Source of the DNA: Confluentibacter sediminis | GTDB taxonomy: Bacteria; Bacteroidota; Bacteroidia; Flavobacteriales; Flavobacteriaceae | Direction of reading: 5' to 3' | DNA length: 64,000 bases | NCBI RefSeq assembly: GCF_003258355.1 | Contig: NZ_QKPO01000001.1 | Coordinates: forward strand, 62,001-126,000 | Part shown: one piece after another, positions 51,830 to 60,357 of the stretch | How positions within the stretch are numbered: the stretch's first letter is position 1 | Layout: every line of letters begins with the position of its first letter | Program-made: the position numbers and the translations under genes | The notes under the pieces: model-generated | What the model was told of the DNA's origin: nothing | Seen by the model: only the letters and a program-made list of their open reading frames with translations | Database searches by the model: none

Positions 51830-52516
51830 ATGTCCTCAAATAACTTTCCAGAATTTTTAAAAAGCATCAGTCCCCAGTCTCTTCCAGTACTTGATGCAGG
51901 CATTCCAAAATCTAAATACATTCCAATAGACCTTTCGGTAAATAATACACAACTCAAAAGCGTAGATGTCAGTCAGGTTGATTTATTGCAAGATTATATT
52001 CAAAATCAAATAAATGAACAAAATGGGTTGGTAGGATATGGTGGTTATAATGAGGTTAGAAATATTTACAAAAGGAGCCACCATTTTAATAAAAATGAAT
52101 TTACAGAACGTAATATTCATATTGGTGTTGATCTATGGATTGAAGCAGAAACACTTATTTATTGCCCATTAAATGCCATTGTACACAGTTTTAAAAACAA
52201 CACTAATTTTGGGGATTATGGCCCCACAATAATTTTACAACATAAAATTAAAGATTTTCAATTTTATACGTTGTATGGACATTTGAGTTTAGCTTCTCTA
52301 AAAAATTTAACCATTGGAAAATCTATAAAACGAGGGGAGACTTTTGCATCTTTAGGAAACGAAACTGTAAATGGTAATTACCCACCACATCTGCATTTTC
52401 AAGTCATAAAAGACATGCAAGGGTTTGAAGGAGATTATCAAGGTGTCTGTAACAAAAAAGATTTAGAATTTTATTTAGATAATTGTCCAAATCCAGGATT
52501 GCTCTTGAGGTTTTAA
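51830..52516 (+). CDS. M23-type peptidase domain protein
   Basis: The 228 residues show the LytM/M23 zinc motifs NIHIGVDLWIEAE (HxxxD), LYGHLS and PPHLHFQVI. M23 enzymes cut peptidoglycan cross-links, but here there is no recognisable signal peptide, so its substrate and location are unclear. Related cytosolic-looking M23 proteins occur near transport genes in Bacteroidota. It starts 30 bp after the DUF4097-like gene and may be read through from the ECF operon. Confidence 0.85.
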   Translation: MSSNNFPEFLKSISPQSLPVLDAGIPKSKYIPIDLSVNNTQLKSVDVSQVDLLQDYIQNQINEQNGLVGYGGYNEVRNIYKRSHHFNKNEFTERNIHIGVDLWIEAETLIYCPLNAIVHSFKNNTNFGDYGPTIILQHKIKDFQFYTLYGHLSLASLKNLTIGKSIKRGETFASLGNETVNGNYPPHLHFQVIKDMQGFEGDYQGVCNKKDLEFYLDNCPNPGLLLRF

Positions 52517-52632
52517 GTGTCTTGATGAATGTTTCTAACTTAAATGGTAATTGTGTAACATATATTAAAATTGCTGTAATTTAGTTTGTTTAAGTCTAGT
52601 GTAAATTGCGGTATATTAATATAAAAACAGAT

Positions 52633-52881
52633 ATGATGAAAAATAGAACATTTATAATCGGTAAATTTTTAACTTTTGCAATGTTTCTTTCAGTAGTGTT
52701 TTTTTCTGCTACAAGTTGCAGAGATGAAGAGAAAACAAAAACGATTGTTGTTGAAAAAGAAGTAGAAAAACCCCAAGTAAAAGAGGAAACTGATGGAACT
52801 TCATTAAGTATAGATGGTGATGGCGTAGAATTCTCTACCAAAAAAGGAGATAAAAAAACGGAAGTTAAAGTAAAAGATTAA
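52633..52881 (+). CDS. Small lipoprotein
   Basis: From ATG 52633 (or 52636) the protein has about 82 residues with a lipoprotein signal (FFSATSC) followed by a charged stretch (KTIVVEKEVEKPQVKEE) and an acidic/basic tail. The longer frame starts at a TTG (52606) that would spoil the signal peptide. Function unknown. It is followed by a strong terminator. Confidence 0.7.
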   Translation: MMKNRTFIIGKFLTFAMFLSVVFFSATSCRDEEKTKTIVVEKEVEKPQVKEETDGTSLSIDGDGVEFSTKKGDKKTEVKVKD

Positions 52882-52927
52882 TTAAAAATTCAGCACGATA
52901 GTTATCTTTTTCGGAAATATAATTCGT

Positions 52928-52961
52928 AAAAAAGCCTGTAATTCACATTACAGGCTTTTTT
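52928..52961. terminator. Bidirectional rho-independent terminator
   Basis: AAAAAAGCCTGTAAT (52928-52942), loop TCAC, ATTACAGGCTTTTTT (52947-52961): a near-perfect stem between the small lipoprotein gene and the convergent gene at 52970. Confidence 0.9.
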
Positions 52962-52969
52962 ATGCGACA

Positions 52970-53590
52970 TTATTTAGTGCTTTTAGTCGCTTTTTGTTTG
53001 TTTATTTCGTCTTGCAATTGACGTCTTACTTTTTGTTCACGTTCAACAGCGGTTTTTCTATGTTCTTCAAATTCTTCTTCAATATCTGCCAAACTCTTTT
53101 TAGCTTCTCGGGTAATGGCATTACTATTTTTAAACTTGTAAATAAACAACCCTAATAAGGCCAATAAGCAAGCAATAATAAACCACATAATCGTTTTGTA
53201 GCTGCCTTTGCTCATTTGTATTCCAAACAAGCTTATATTATCTTTTTCGTTTCGAGTAGTTTCTAAATTGGTTTTAGTACTTTCTAAACTTGATTTTAAA
53301 TCTGATATTTCTTTGGCCTGTGTATTAACAAGAATTTGAGTATCTGCTAGATTCTTATGTATGGCATTTAAGGAATCTATGGTGTGGGCTTTAAGAGTAT
53401 AAAGCCAAGTTTTTTTTACTACTTTAAAATCTTGGTAGTTGTTAGAGCGTCTTATAACATATTCAAATTGATTGTCTATAGAACCCTCATCTAAAGAGAG
53501 TTTGTTGTCTTCGGGGTCATTTTGTGAAAATGCTGTAAAAGAGAAAGTTAAAGAAATAATGGCAACTACAAGATATTTAATACATTTCAT
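52970..53590 (-). CDS. Exported coiled-coil protein with one membrane helix
   Basis: The 206 residues comprise a signal peptide (ending FTAFSQ), a coiled coil (about 75-120), a membrane helix (TIMWFIIACLLALLGLFIY, about 133-151) and a charged C-terminal coiled coil. I recall similar flavobacterial proteins carrying the database name tRNA (guanine-N1)-methyltransferase; nothing in the sequence supports that. It is probably an envelope protein. Function unknown. Confidence 0.75.
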   Translation of the reverse strand: MKCIKYLVVAIISLTFSFTAFSQNDPEDNKLSLDEGSIDNQFEYVIRRSNNYQDFKVVKKTWLYTLKAHTIDSLNAIHKNLADTQILVNTQAKEISDLKSSLESTKTNLETTRNEKDNISLFGIQMSKGSYKTIMWFIIACLLALLGLFIYKFKNSNAITREAKKSLADIEEEFEEHRKTAVEREQKVRRQLQDEINKQKATKSTK

Positions 53591-53751
53591 TTAAGTAGAT
53601 TTAAAATGGTTATGTTCGCTTTACGAAGTTAAAAAAATTATGGTTTAAAAGGGATTTTTTTATAAAAAAGCCTCAATTTATATAGGGTTAAGTTATATAC
53701 GAACAGAAATTTTTATTGGATGTCCATACATTTTATAAATTATGGATTGAA

Positions 53752-53795
53752 ATAAAAAAACAAAACCTCGGAATATTCCGAGGTTTTGTTTTTTA
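53752..53795 (-). terminator. Rho-independent terminator of htrA
   Basis: The palindrome CAAAACCTCGGAATATTCCG (continuing to GAGGTTTTG, 53761-53788) has T runs on both sides. On the minus strand it lies 22 bp after the htrA stop. Confidence 0.85.
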
Positions 53796-53809
53796 CATGT
53801 ATATGATAT

Positions 53810-55210
53810 TTATCTAAAATTATAACGTTCTTTTTCCCCATTAGAATTCATGAGTTCAATTCTTAAAGGCTCGTAACGGGATTTGTTTTTTAAAGCTTCC
53901 TGTACATCATCCACATTGTTTATTTTTGTATCGTTAATAGTTGTTATAATAGAACCTTCTTTAACATTGTTGTTTTTCCAATAATCTTCATATTCTTTGT
54001 TGAATTCTACGATTTTAACGCCGCTAGTTGCATTGTATTTCTTTAAATCATCTTTTTTGGCGTTTTTAACCTGTCCAACCAATGGTAAAATAGTTGTTTC
54101 ATTTCTAGTTAAGGTAACAGGTATGGTTTTTAAATCTCCATCTCTAGAAACTTTAAGGGTTACCACATCATCAACGCGTTTCGCACTAATATGTCCTGTC
54201 AAATCAGCAAATTTTGACACTTTGATATTATCAATTTCTTTAATAATATCTCCTTTTTTAATACCTGCTTTTTCTGCACCAGAATCTTCTACTACGCTAT
54301 TAACATAAATACCTTGAGTATCATTAACGCCAAATTCTTTAGAAGATTCAGTATTTAAAGCTCCACCGCTAATACCAAGAATACCATTTTGTACATTACC
54401 ATATTCTATAATATCTTCAATCACTCTACGGGCAATGTTACTAGGTACGGCAAAAGAGTAACCTACATAAGAACCGGTTTGTGATGTGATGGCCGTGTTT
54501 ATGCCTATAAGTTGTCCACGACTATTTACAAGGGCACCACCAGAATTACCTGGATTAACTGCGGCATCTGTTTGAATGAATGACTGTGAACTTGTACCAG
54601 ATAAATCTCTAGCTTTTGCACTTATAATACCAGCTGTAACGGTAGATGTTAAGTTAAATGGATTTCCAACGGCCAAGACCCATTCCCCAATTTTAACCTC
54701 ATCGGAATCTGCAAACGTTACAAAAGGTAAATCTTCGTCAGCATCAATTTTTAAAAGAGCAATATCTGTCTTTGGGTCAGAACCTACAATGTCAGCTTTA
54801 TAGGTTTTGTTATTGTTAAGTGTTACCGATAATTCATCGGCGTCATTTATAACATGGTTATTTGTAATTATATATCCAGCAGCATTAATAATAACCCCTG
54901 AACCTGTTCCCATTTGTGCACGAGGTGTTGTTCTTCCAGAAAATAAATCTTGCAATGTCATTTGTCCAGAACTAATAGATACATTTTTCACGTGTACAAC
55001 TGCATTCACTGCATTTTCGGCCGCTACGGTAAAATCTTGGTTTTCAAAAGCTTTCATGGTACTCGCATTGCTTGTTTGTACAAAAGCTGGGTTGGATTGT
55101 TCCGTTGTTACAATAAACTTGTTGTCGTCTTCTAAAAATAATTTATAGGCACCAAGTGTTAATGCGCCACCTAATGCTGAAACCAGTACTAATGATAAAA
55201 TCTTCTTCAT
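53810..55210 (-). CDS. HtrA/DegP-type periplasmic serine protease
   Basis: The 466-residue protease has an N-terminal signal/anchor and a trypsin-like domain with triad H119 (YIITNNHVINDADE), D149 (DPKTDIALLKID) and S223 (NPGNSGGALVNS), then two PDZ domains (about 265-360 and 375-466; QGIYVNSVVEDSGAEKAGIKKG). HtrA proteins degrade or refold damaged envelope proteins. It stands alone and is divergent from dapF. Confidence 0.96.
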   Translation of the reverse strand: MKKILSLVLVSALGGALTLGAYKLFLEDDNKFIVTTEQSNPAFVQTSNASTMKAFENQDFTVAAENAVNAVVHVKNVSISSGQMTLQDLFSGRTTPRAQMGTGSGVIINAAGYIITNNHVINDADELSVTLNNNKTYKADIVGSDPKTDIALLKIDADEDLPFVTFADSDEVKIGEWVLAVGNPFNLTSTVTAGIISAKARDLSGTSSQSFIQTDAAVNPGNSGGALVNSRGQLIGINTAITSQTGSYVGYSFAVPSNIARRVIEDIIEYGNVQNGILGISGGALNTESSKEFGVNDTQGIYVNSVVEDSGAEKAGIKKGDIIKEIDNIKVSKFADLTGHISAKRVDDVVTLKVSRDGDLKTIPVTLTRNETTILPLVGQVKNAKKDDLKKYNATSGVKIVEFNKEYEDYWKNNNVKEGSIITTINDTKINNVDDVQEALKNKSRYEPLRIELMNSNGEKERYNFR

Positions 55211-55315
55211 AATTTTCAGTGTTTATTTAAAATAACGATTAAAATTAAAAATTTATTGAATGGAAATTTCAACTTTAACGACTATTTAACAATGGAAAAA
55301 ACAGTTTAATATTTA

Positions 55316-55323
55316 TATATTTG
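55316..55323 (+). promoter_or_regulatory. Putative dapF promoter -7 box
   Basis: TATATTTG matches TAnnTTTG and ends 9 bp before ATG 55333, predicting a very short leader and excluding the TTG at 55321 as start. Confidence 0.5.
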
Positions 55324-55332
55324 TCCTCGATT

Positions 55333-56106
55333 ATGCAGCAAATTTTTTATAAATATCAAGGAACAGGGAATGATTTTGTGATGATTGATAATCGTCAAGA
55401 AACATTCAACAAAAAAGACACCAAGCACATCGCATTCTTATGCGATAGACGTTTTGGTATAGGGGCAGATGGACTAATTTTGCTTGAAAATCATCCCGAT
55501 TTAGATTTCAAAATGGTGTATTATAACGCCGATGGTAATGAAAGTAGTATGTGTGGCAATGGTGGACGTTGTTTGGTAGCCTTTGCTAAACACTTAGGTG
55601 TAATTACGCAACATGCCGTTTTTGAAGCTATCGATGGTTTACATCATGCCATTATTGATGGCGATATAGTGAGATTGCAAATGCAAGATGTTACTACTAT
55701 AGAAAAACACTCTAAACATGTTTTTTTAAATACAGGTTCTCCCCACCATGTACAATTTGAAGAACAGATTGAAAATTTTGATATTAAAGAAAAAGGGGCT
55801 CAAATTAGATATGGAGAACCATATAACGAAGCGGGCAGCAATGTGAATTTTGTTAAAAAAATAAACGATCAAATTTTTGCTGTAAGAACCTATGAGCGTG
55901 GAGTAGAAGATGAAACATTGTCTTGCGGGACTGGTGTTACTGCTGTAGCATTGGCCATGCATGCTCTTAATGAAACGGATAAAAATCTAATAACCTTACA
56001 GGTTCAAGGCGGTGAATTACAGGTTAGTTTTGATGTGGATAATGGCGTTTATAAAAATGTTTGGCTTATAGGGCCAGCAACATTTGTTTATAAGGGTGAA
56101 TTATGA
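55333..56106 (+). CDS. dapF: Diaminopimelate epimerase
   Basis: DapF converts LL- to meso-diaminopimelate for lysine and peptidoglycan. The 257 residues show both catalytic cysteines, in SSMCGNGGRCLVAF and TLSCGTGVTAVAL, plus YKYQGTGNDFVMIDNR and YERGVEDE. It is the first gene of a tight unit: its end overlaps the GNAT gene by 4 bp (ATGA), and mltG follows. Confidence 0.97.
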   Translation: MQQIFYKYQGTGNDFVMIDNRQETFNKKDTKHIAFLCDRRFGIGADGLILLENHPDLDFKMVYYNADGNESSMCGNGGRCLVAFAKHLGVITQHAVFEAIDGLHHAIIDGDIVRLQMQDVTTIEKHSKHVFLNTGSPHHVQFEEQIENFDIKEKGAQIRYGEPYNEAGSNVNFVKKINDQIFAVRTYERGVEDETLSCGTGVTAVALAMHALNETDKNLITLQVQGGELQVSFDVDNGVYKNVWLIGPATFVYKGEL

Positions 56107-56627
56107 TAACATTAAAAGGTAGTGAGATTTATTTAAGAGCTTTAGAACCTGAAGACTTAGAATTTGTGTATGCTCTTGAAAATGATGAATCTGTTTGGGA
56201 AATTAGCCATACTCAAACACCGTATTCTAAATTTTTGATAAAACAGTATTTAGAAAATGCCCATCAAGATATTTTTGAAGTTAAACAATTAAGATTGGTT
56301 ATTTCAAGTTATAACAATGACACTTTAGGTTTGATTGATATTTTCGATTTCGATTTCAAAAATAAAAGGGCTGGTATTGGGATTTTGATTAAAGACGAAA
56401 AAGATAGAGATAAAGGTTACGGTAGGGAAGCTTTGCAGTTGCTAATTAATTATAGTTTTTCCCATTTAGGATTGCATCAATTATATTGTAACATTTCCGA
56501 AGAAAATAAAGCCAGTATTAAATTATTTACAAATCAAGGTTTTCAAAATATCGGACTTAAAAAAGATTGGAACTACGTTAATCGTTCTTATAAAAATGAA
56601 TATTTATTTCAGCTTATAAATAATTAA
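56103..56627 (+). CDS. GNAT family N-acetyltransferase
   Basis: The 174-residue enzyme has the RimJ/RimL/SpeG-type layout: LKGSEIYLRALEPEDLEFVY at the start, the acetyl-CoA loop DRDKGYGREALQLL and NKASIKLFTNQGFQNIG. The acceptor (protein N-terminus, polyamine or other amine) is unknown. It overlaps dapF by 4 bp and abuts mltG with no gap, so the three genes are surely co-transcribed. Confidence 0.9.
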   Translation: MITLKGSEIYLRALEPEDLEFVYALENDESVWEISHTQTPYSKFLIKQYLENAHQDIFEVKQLRLVISSYNNDTLGLIDIFDFDFKNKRAGIGILIKDEKDRDKGYGREALQLLINYSFSHLGLHQLYCNISEENKASIKLFTNQGFQNIGLKKDWNYVNRSYKNEYLFQLINN

Positions 56628-57671
56628 ATGTATATAAAAAAAATACTTTTGGCCATTGTATTCATTGGTTTAGCGGTAGTGGCCTATTTTGCTTATTATG
56701 TTTATAATGCCATGTTTGTAAGTAATACAAACTTTAATAATGATGTCGCTTATGTGTATGTGCCAACGAATGGAACTTATACCGATGTAAGAGAACAACT
56801 GATACCACTTTTAAAAGACATTAATAAGTTCGATGCTTTAGCCGAACAAAAAAAATATATTGCCAATATAAAAGCAGGACGATTTGCTATTAAAAAAGGC
56901 ATGAATAATAATGATATTATTAATTCTATTAGAAGTGAAAATTTACCGATAAAATTATCTTTTAACAATCAAGAATCACTCGAAAAACTGGCAGGACGCA
57001 TAAGTGTTCAAATTGAAGCAGATAGTGTGTCTTTACTAAAAGTGATGAAAGATGTGGGTTTTCTAAAAAAAAATAACTTGAGTTTAGCGACAAGTTTAGG
57101 CATGTACATCCCTAATAGTTATGAGTTTTTTTGGAATACATCTGCCGAACAATTTAGGGATAGAATGCTCAAGGAATATAATCGTTTTTGGAATGATACC
57201 CGTAAAGCCAAAGCCAAAGCGATCCATTTAACCCCAAGTCAGGTAATTGCACTAGCATCGATTGTTCATGAAGAATCTAAAGCGGTAGACGAGCAACCCA
57301 GAATTGCTGGTGTTTATATTAATAGGTTGAGAATAGGGATGCCGCTACAGGCAGATCCAACACTTAAATTTGCGGCTTATCAACTCCCAAAATATAAAAA
57401 TACTGTTATAAAACGAGTTTTAAACATTCATAAAGAAATTGATTCACCCTATAATACTTATAAAAATTTAGGGTTGCCACCAGGGCTCATTGCCATGCCA
57501 GATATATCTGCTATTGATGCTGTTTTAAATTGTGAAAAGCATGATTATCTCTATTTTGCAGCCGATGCTAAACGTTTCGGCTACCATAAATTTGCGAAAA
57601 CATTAGCCCAGCATAATGTAAATGCTAGAGAATATCAAATGTATTTATCTTCTCAAGGTATTAACAAGTAA
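56628..57671 (+). CDS. mltG: Endolytic transglycosylase MltG
   Basis: MltG cuts nascent glycan strands in the periplasm and sets their length. The 347 residues include an N-terminal membrane anchor (ILLAIVFIGLAVVAYFAYYV), a LysM-like part and the catalytic YceG core with IVHEESKAVDEQPRIAGVYINRL (catalytic Glu) and MPLQADPTLKFA. It starts on the base after the GNAT stop. It is followed by a decayed gene. Confidence 0.95.
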   Translation: MYIKKILLAIVFIGLAVVAYFAYYVYNAMFVSNTNFNNDVAYVYVPTNGTYTDVREQLIPLLKDINKFDALAEQKKYIANIKAGRFAIKKGMNNNDIINSIRSENLPIKLSFNNQESLEKLAGRISVQIEADSVSLLKVMKDVGFLKKNNLSLATSLGMYIPNSYEFFWNTSAEQFRDRMLKEYNRFWNDTRKAKAKAIHLTPSQVIALASIVHEESKAVDEQPRIAGVYINRLRIGMPLQADPTLKFAAYQLPKYKNTVIKRVLNIHKEIDSPYNTYKNLGLPPGLIAMPDISAIDAVLNCEKHDYLYFAADAKRFGYHKFAKTLAQHNVNAREYQMYLSSQGINK

Positions 57672-57828
57672 TCAAGTGTATTCGTTTAAAATAAATTTTA
57701 ATTGCTTTTTGTCTTCTTATCAATCCTATATGAAGGTTTTTTAACTTCAAGTCATAGTTATAAACATAGTTAAATTGAGTTGATATTATATAAGCTTTTC
57801 GTGTGTGTTACTTGATGAAGGTTCATAA

Positions 57829-58344
57829 GCAAGGGGCTTTTCTAGCTTTGGCATTTTTTAAAATGCCACTGACATAGTATGGTATATTTAAGACAAGAAT
57901 TATTAAGGAATGAACGGTACATCATGCTAAAGGTCTCATTTCATCACGCTACATACATTTTTAAACAAGACAGATAAGCTTGGAGATAACTTTTGGAACA
58001 AGTTTTGAAGGGGTGTAGGAACAGACCTAGTAGCTGGATATAAATTTGCATTCTTTTTTAAGGAAATAGAAATGCATAAAAGGCTTGATTTGTCAATAGT
58101 TTATGGGGCTGACGGCATGTTTTTATGAGTTAAAGATGTTGACAATCAGTTGTTAACAAGTAATATGTAGAGTCGGTAGTTCTATTTGAGTTTTGATTTA
58201 AATTTGAAGAAGACTGAAACAAAATCGTATGTGTTGAAATCCGTATTCGACGTTTTTAACGTAATTAAGGAGCGTTTCAAGCCATACAATTTAGTGAAAA
58301 TAGGAGTGTATTTCATCTATTCTACTATTAAAAAGGGCACATAA
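57829..58344 (+). pseudogene. Decayed DUF2279 (YfiM-like) gene
   Basis: This gap shows no open frame, but reading across stops and shifts gives a collinear protein: QGAFLALAF, then QELLRNERYIMLKVSFH, then DKLGDNFWNKF, then LVAGYKFAFFFKEIEMHKRL, then LSIVYGADGMF, then FYLSFDLNLKKTETKSYVLK and SVFDVFNVIKERF, ending at a stop near 58344. The YGADGM hallmark, the basic-aromatic segments and the order fit the DUF2279 family of envelope proteins as I remember it. At least three in-frame stops and two shifts make it inactive. Remnants may begin further upstream, near 57720. Confidence 0.7.
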
Positions 58345-58353
58345 ACGAGTAAT

Positions 58354-58384
58354 TTTGAATTAACTATTAAAATGCCTAATTTTG
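58354..58384 (+). promoter_or_regulatory. Promoter of the lysozyme-like gene (TTTG-N19-TAATTTTG)
   Basis: TTTG (58354-58357) and TAATTTTG (58377-58384) are spaced 19 bases apart, 58 bp before ATG 58443. Confidence 0.65.
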
Positions 58385-58442
58385 CACCCTCAAATTTTCA
58401 GGTATATATTTTAATAATTTATGCTGAAGAAATTTTAAAATT

Positions 58443-59111
58443 ATGAAGAAAAGTATTGCAAGTTATTTGATTTTATCACTTACAATATGTGTTCTATTGT
58501 ATGTTTCGCTGTCATCAAAAGACACGATTGATTTAAGTAAGTATTCTACAAAAGGCTTAGAGTTGAATTATACGGTAAGCCAAGAGCCAACAAACACTCA
58601 TGAGAATGATTTAGCTTTTAATGATGCTAACAGATTGTTTTCCCCTTACCTAGGTAAATCTTTCGTTGGTTTTAAAGAAGCTTTGGCTTTTAAAGAATCC
58701 AGAGGAGATTATTCTTCGGTTAATACGCTGGGTCATTTAGGGAAATACCAATTTGGGATGGAGACCTTAAAGATGATTGGCATTTATAACCCAGCTCAGT
58801 TTTTAAGCAACCCAGAGCTTCAAGAAAAAGCATTTATTGCTAACTCTGAACGGAACAAGTGGATTTTAAGACGCGATATTAAAAATTTTGTTGGAAAAAA
58901 AATCAATGGAGTTGTTATTACGGAATCTGGTATTTTGGCAGCCGCTCATTTAGCAGGACCAGGAAGTGTGAAAAATTACTTAAGGAGTTATGGGGTTGAA
59001 GACCATGAGGATAGTTATGGAACCTCGGTTAAGTATTACATGAAAAAGTTTTCTGGTTATGACACCTCTTTTTTAAAGCCAAATAAAAAAGCCAAAGCAG
59101 CTTCTATTTAG
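58443..59111 (+). CDS. Exported lysozyme/transglycosylase-like protein
   Basis: This 222-residue protein has an N-terminal signal/anchor (SYLILSLTICVLLYVSL). Its domain carries a lysozyme-superfamily pattern: FKEALAFKESRGDYSSVN (candidate catalytic Glu), HLGKYQFGMETLKMIGI and ILAAAHLAGPGSVKNYL. Peptidoglycan-cleaving or -binding activity in the periplasm is inferred. It lies downstream of mltG and the broken DUF2279 gene and has its own promoter. Confidence 0.8.
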   Translation: MKKSIASYLILSLTICVLLYVSLSSKDTIDLSKYSTKGLELNYTVSQEPTNTHENDLAFNDANRLFSPYLGKSFVGFKEALAFKESRGDYSSVNTLGHLGKYQFGMETLKMIGIYNPAQFLSNPELQEKAFIANSERNKWILRRDIKNFVGKKINGVVITESGILAAAHLAGPGSVKNYLRSYGVEDHEDSYGTSVKYYMKKFSGYDTSFLKPNKKAKAASI

Positions 59112-59122
59112 GAAGGTGACTG

Positions 59123-59839
59123 TTATAATTTATGAATGATGAATATGGTAGGTCTCTTATGGAGGTCTACCTTTTTTTTGCTCCATTCATTCACAGTTAG
59201 CGTTTTAATAAATTCTGTTGGTAGCGTAATATCACAAGATACACAAATATTGGTGTTTTTATCTAAAATACTACACAGGTCTTCTAGCATTTTATTGTTT
59301 CTGTATGGTGTTTCAATAAAAATTTGGGACTGATTTAATTCAAAAGAGATGCGTTCTAAACGCTTAATCTCTTTTTTTCTTTCATCTTTATCAATGGGTA
59401 AATAACCATTAAAAGTAAAGCTCTGTCCGTTCATTCCAGAACTCATTATGGCCATTAAAATAGAAGATGGTCCTACTAGTGGTACTACTTTAATATCTTT
59501 TTGATGCGCTAATTTAACAACATCAGCACCTGGGTCGGCAACACCTGGACAGCCCGCTTCAGACATTAATCCTACATTAACCCCATTTAGGCAAGGTTCT
59601 AAAAACTTCGGTAATTCGCTATTGTCTGTATATTTGTTTAAAAGATGTATGTCTAATGAGGATTGTAATGTTTCAGGACTAATTTTTTTAATAAAGGCTC
59701 TAGCCGTTTTTTCATTCTCAACAATAAAAATATTAGTTTGCTCAATTATTTTCTTTATTGTTAGGGGTAAAACTTCTAAAGGTTCATTGTCTCCTAAGGT
59801 CGTGGGGATGAGGTAGAGTTTACCTTTTGAAGAATTCAT
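59123..59839 (-). CDS. Tetrapyrrole-methylase-fold SAM methyltransferase (RsmI-like)
   Basis: The 238-residue protein starts GKLYLIPTTLGDNEPLEVLP and contains MSEAGCPGVADPGADVV and VGPSSILMAIMSSGMNGQSF, the SAM-binding signatures of the RsmI/YraL group, which methylates the ribose of C1402 in 16S rRNA. It is about 50 residues shorter than E. coli RsmI and belongs to the shorter Bacteroidota form, so the exact target is not certain. It is 55 bp downstream of the phosphatase gene. Confidence 0.87.
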   Translation of the reverse strand: MNSSKGKLYLIPTTLGDNEPLEVLPLTIKKIIEQTNIFIVENEKTARAFIKKISPETLQSSLDIHLLNKYTDNSELPKFLEPCLNGVNVGLMSEAGCPGVADPGADVVKLAHQKDIKVVPLVGPSSILMAIMSSGMNGQSFTFNGYLPIDKDERKKEIKRLERISFELNQSQIFIETPYRNNKMLEDLCSILDKNTNICVSCDITLPTEFIKTLTVNEWSKKKVDLHKRPTIFIIHKL

Positions 59840-59893
59840 ATATCAGTTTATGTGAATGGTTATTTTTAAAAATATAAATATCGATAAAATAAT

Positions 59894-60346
59894 TTAAATC
59901 AATGATTTTGCAATTATAGAGCAAGCTTCATCTAACATTTTGTAAACATTTTCAAAACCATGATCTCCCCCGTAATAAGGATCGGGAACGTTATAATTTT
60001 GATTTGGGTAAACATCATTCAAAATAAATTTAACCTTTTCTTTATCTTGCTTGTTTCTTGCTAAAGAGATCACATTATTATAATTAGATTCATCCATAAC
60101 ATATATATAATCGAAAGCATCAAAATCGGCCACACTAAATTGTCTGCCTTTTAAATTAGAAATATCTAATCCGTATTTTCTAGCAACAGCAACCGAGCGT
60201 TTATCTGGAGGGCTTCCCATGTGATAATTTGATGTTCCTGCGGAATCTACTATAAATTTGTCTTGTGGAAGTTTGGATTTTAAAATGCCTTCAGCTAATG
60301 GTGATCGGCAAATGTTACCTAAGCAAACCATTAAAATTTTAGTCAT
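59894..60346 (-). CDS. Low-molecular-weight protein tyrosine phosphatase
   Basis: The 150-residue enzyme has the P-loop VCLGNICRSPLAEG (nucleophile C8, R14) and the general-acid motif PDPYYGG. It is a cytosolic phosphatase; targets are unknown, and no tyrosine kinase or capsule cluster is adjacent. It starts 12 bp after the dnaA stop and is probably co-transcribed with dnaA. Confidence 0.94.
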   Translation of the reverse strand: MTKILMVCLGNICRSPLAEGILKSKLPQDKFIVDSAGTSNYHMGSPPDKRSVAVARKYGLDISNLKGRQFSVADFDAFDYIYVMDESNYNNVISLARNKQDKEKVKFILNDVYPNQNYNVPDPYYGGDHGFENVYKMLDEACSIIAKSLI

Positions 60347-60357
60347 TTAAAAGAAAT

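Noticed and set aside
52970-53590. tRNA (guanine-N1)-methyltransferase
   Set aside because: Similar proteins carry this name, but the sequence shows a signal peptide, coiled coils and a membrane helix, and no TrmD or SAM-binding motif.
58103-58160. GGGGCTGACGGC resembling the 5' end of a tmRNA
   Set aside because: No matching 3' end with a T-arm and CCA was found, and no tag reading frame. The stretch is explained better as the YGADGM codons of the decayed DUF2279 gene.
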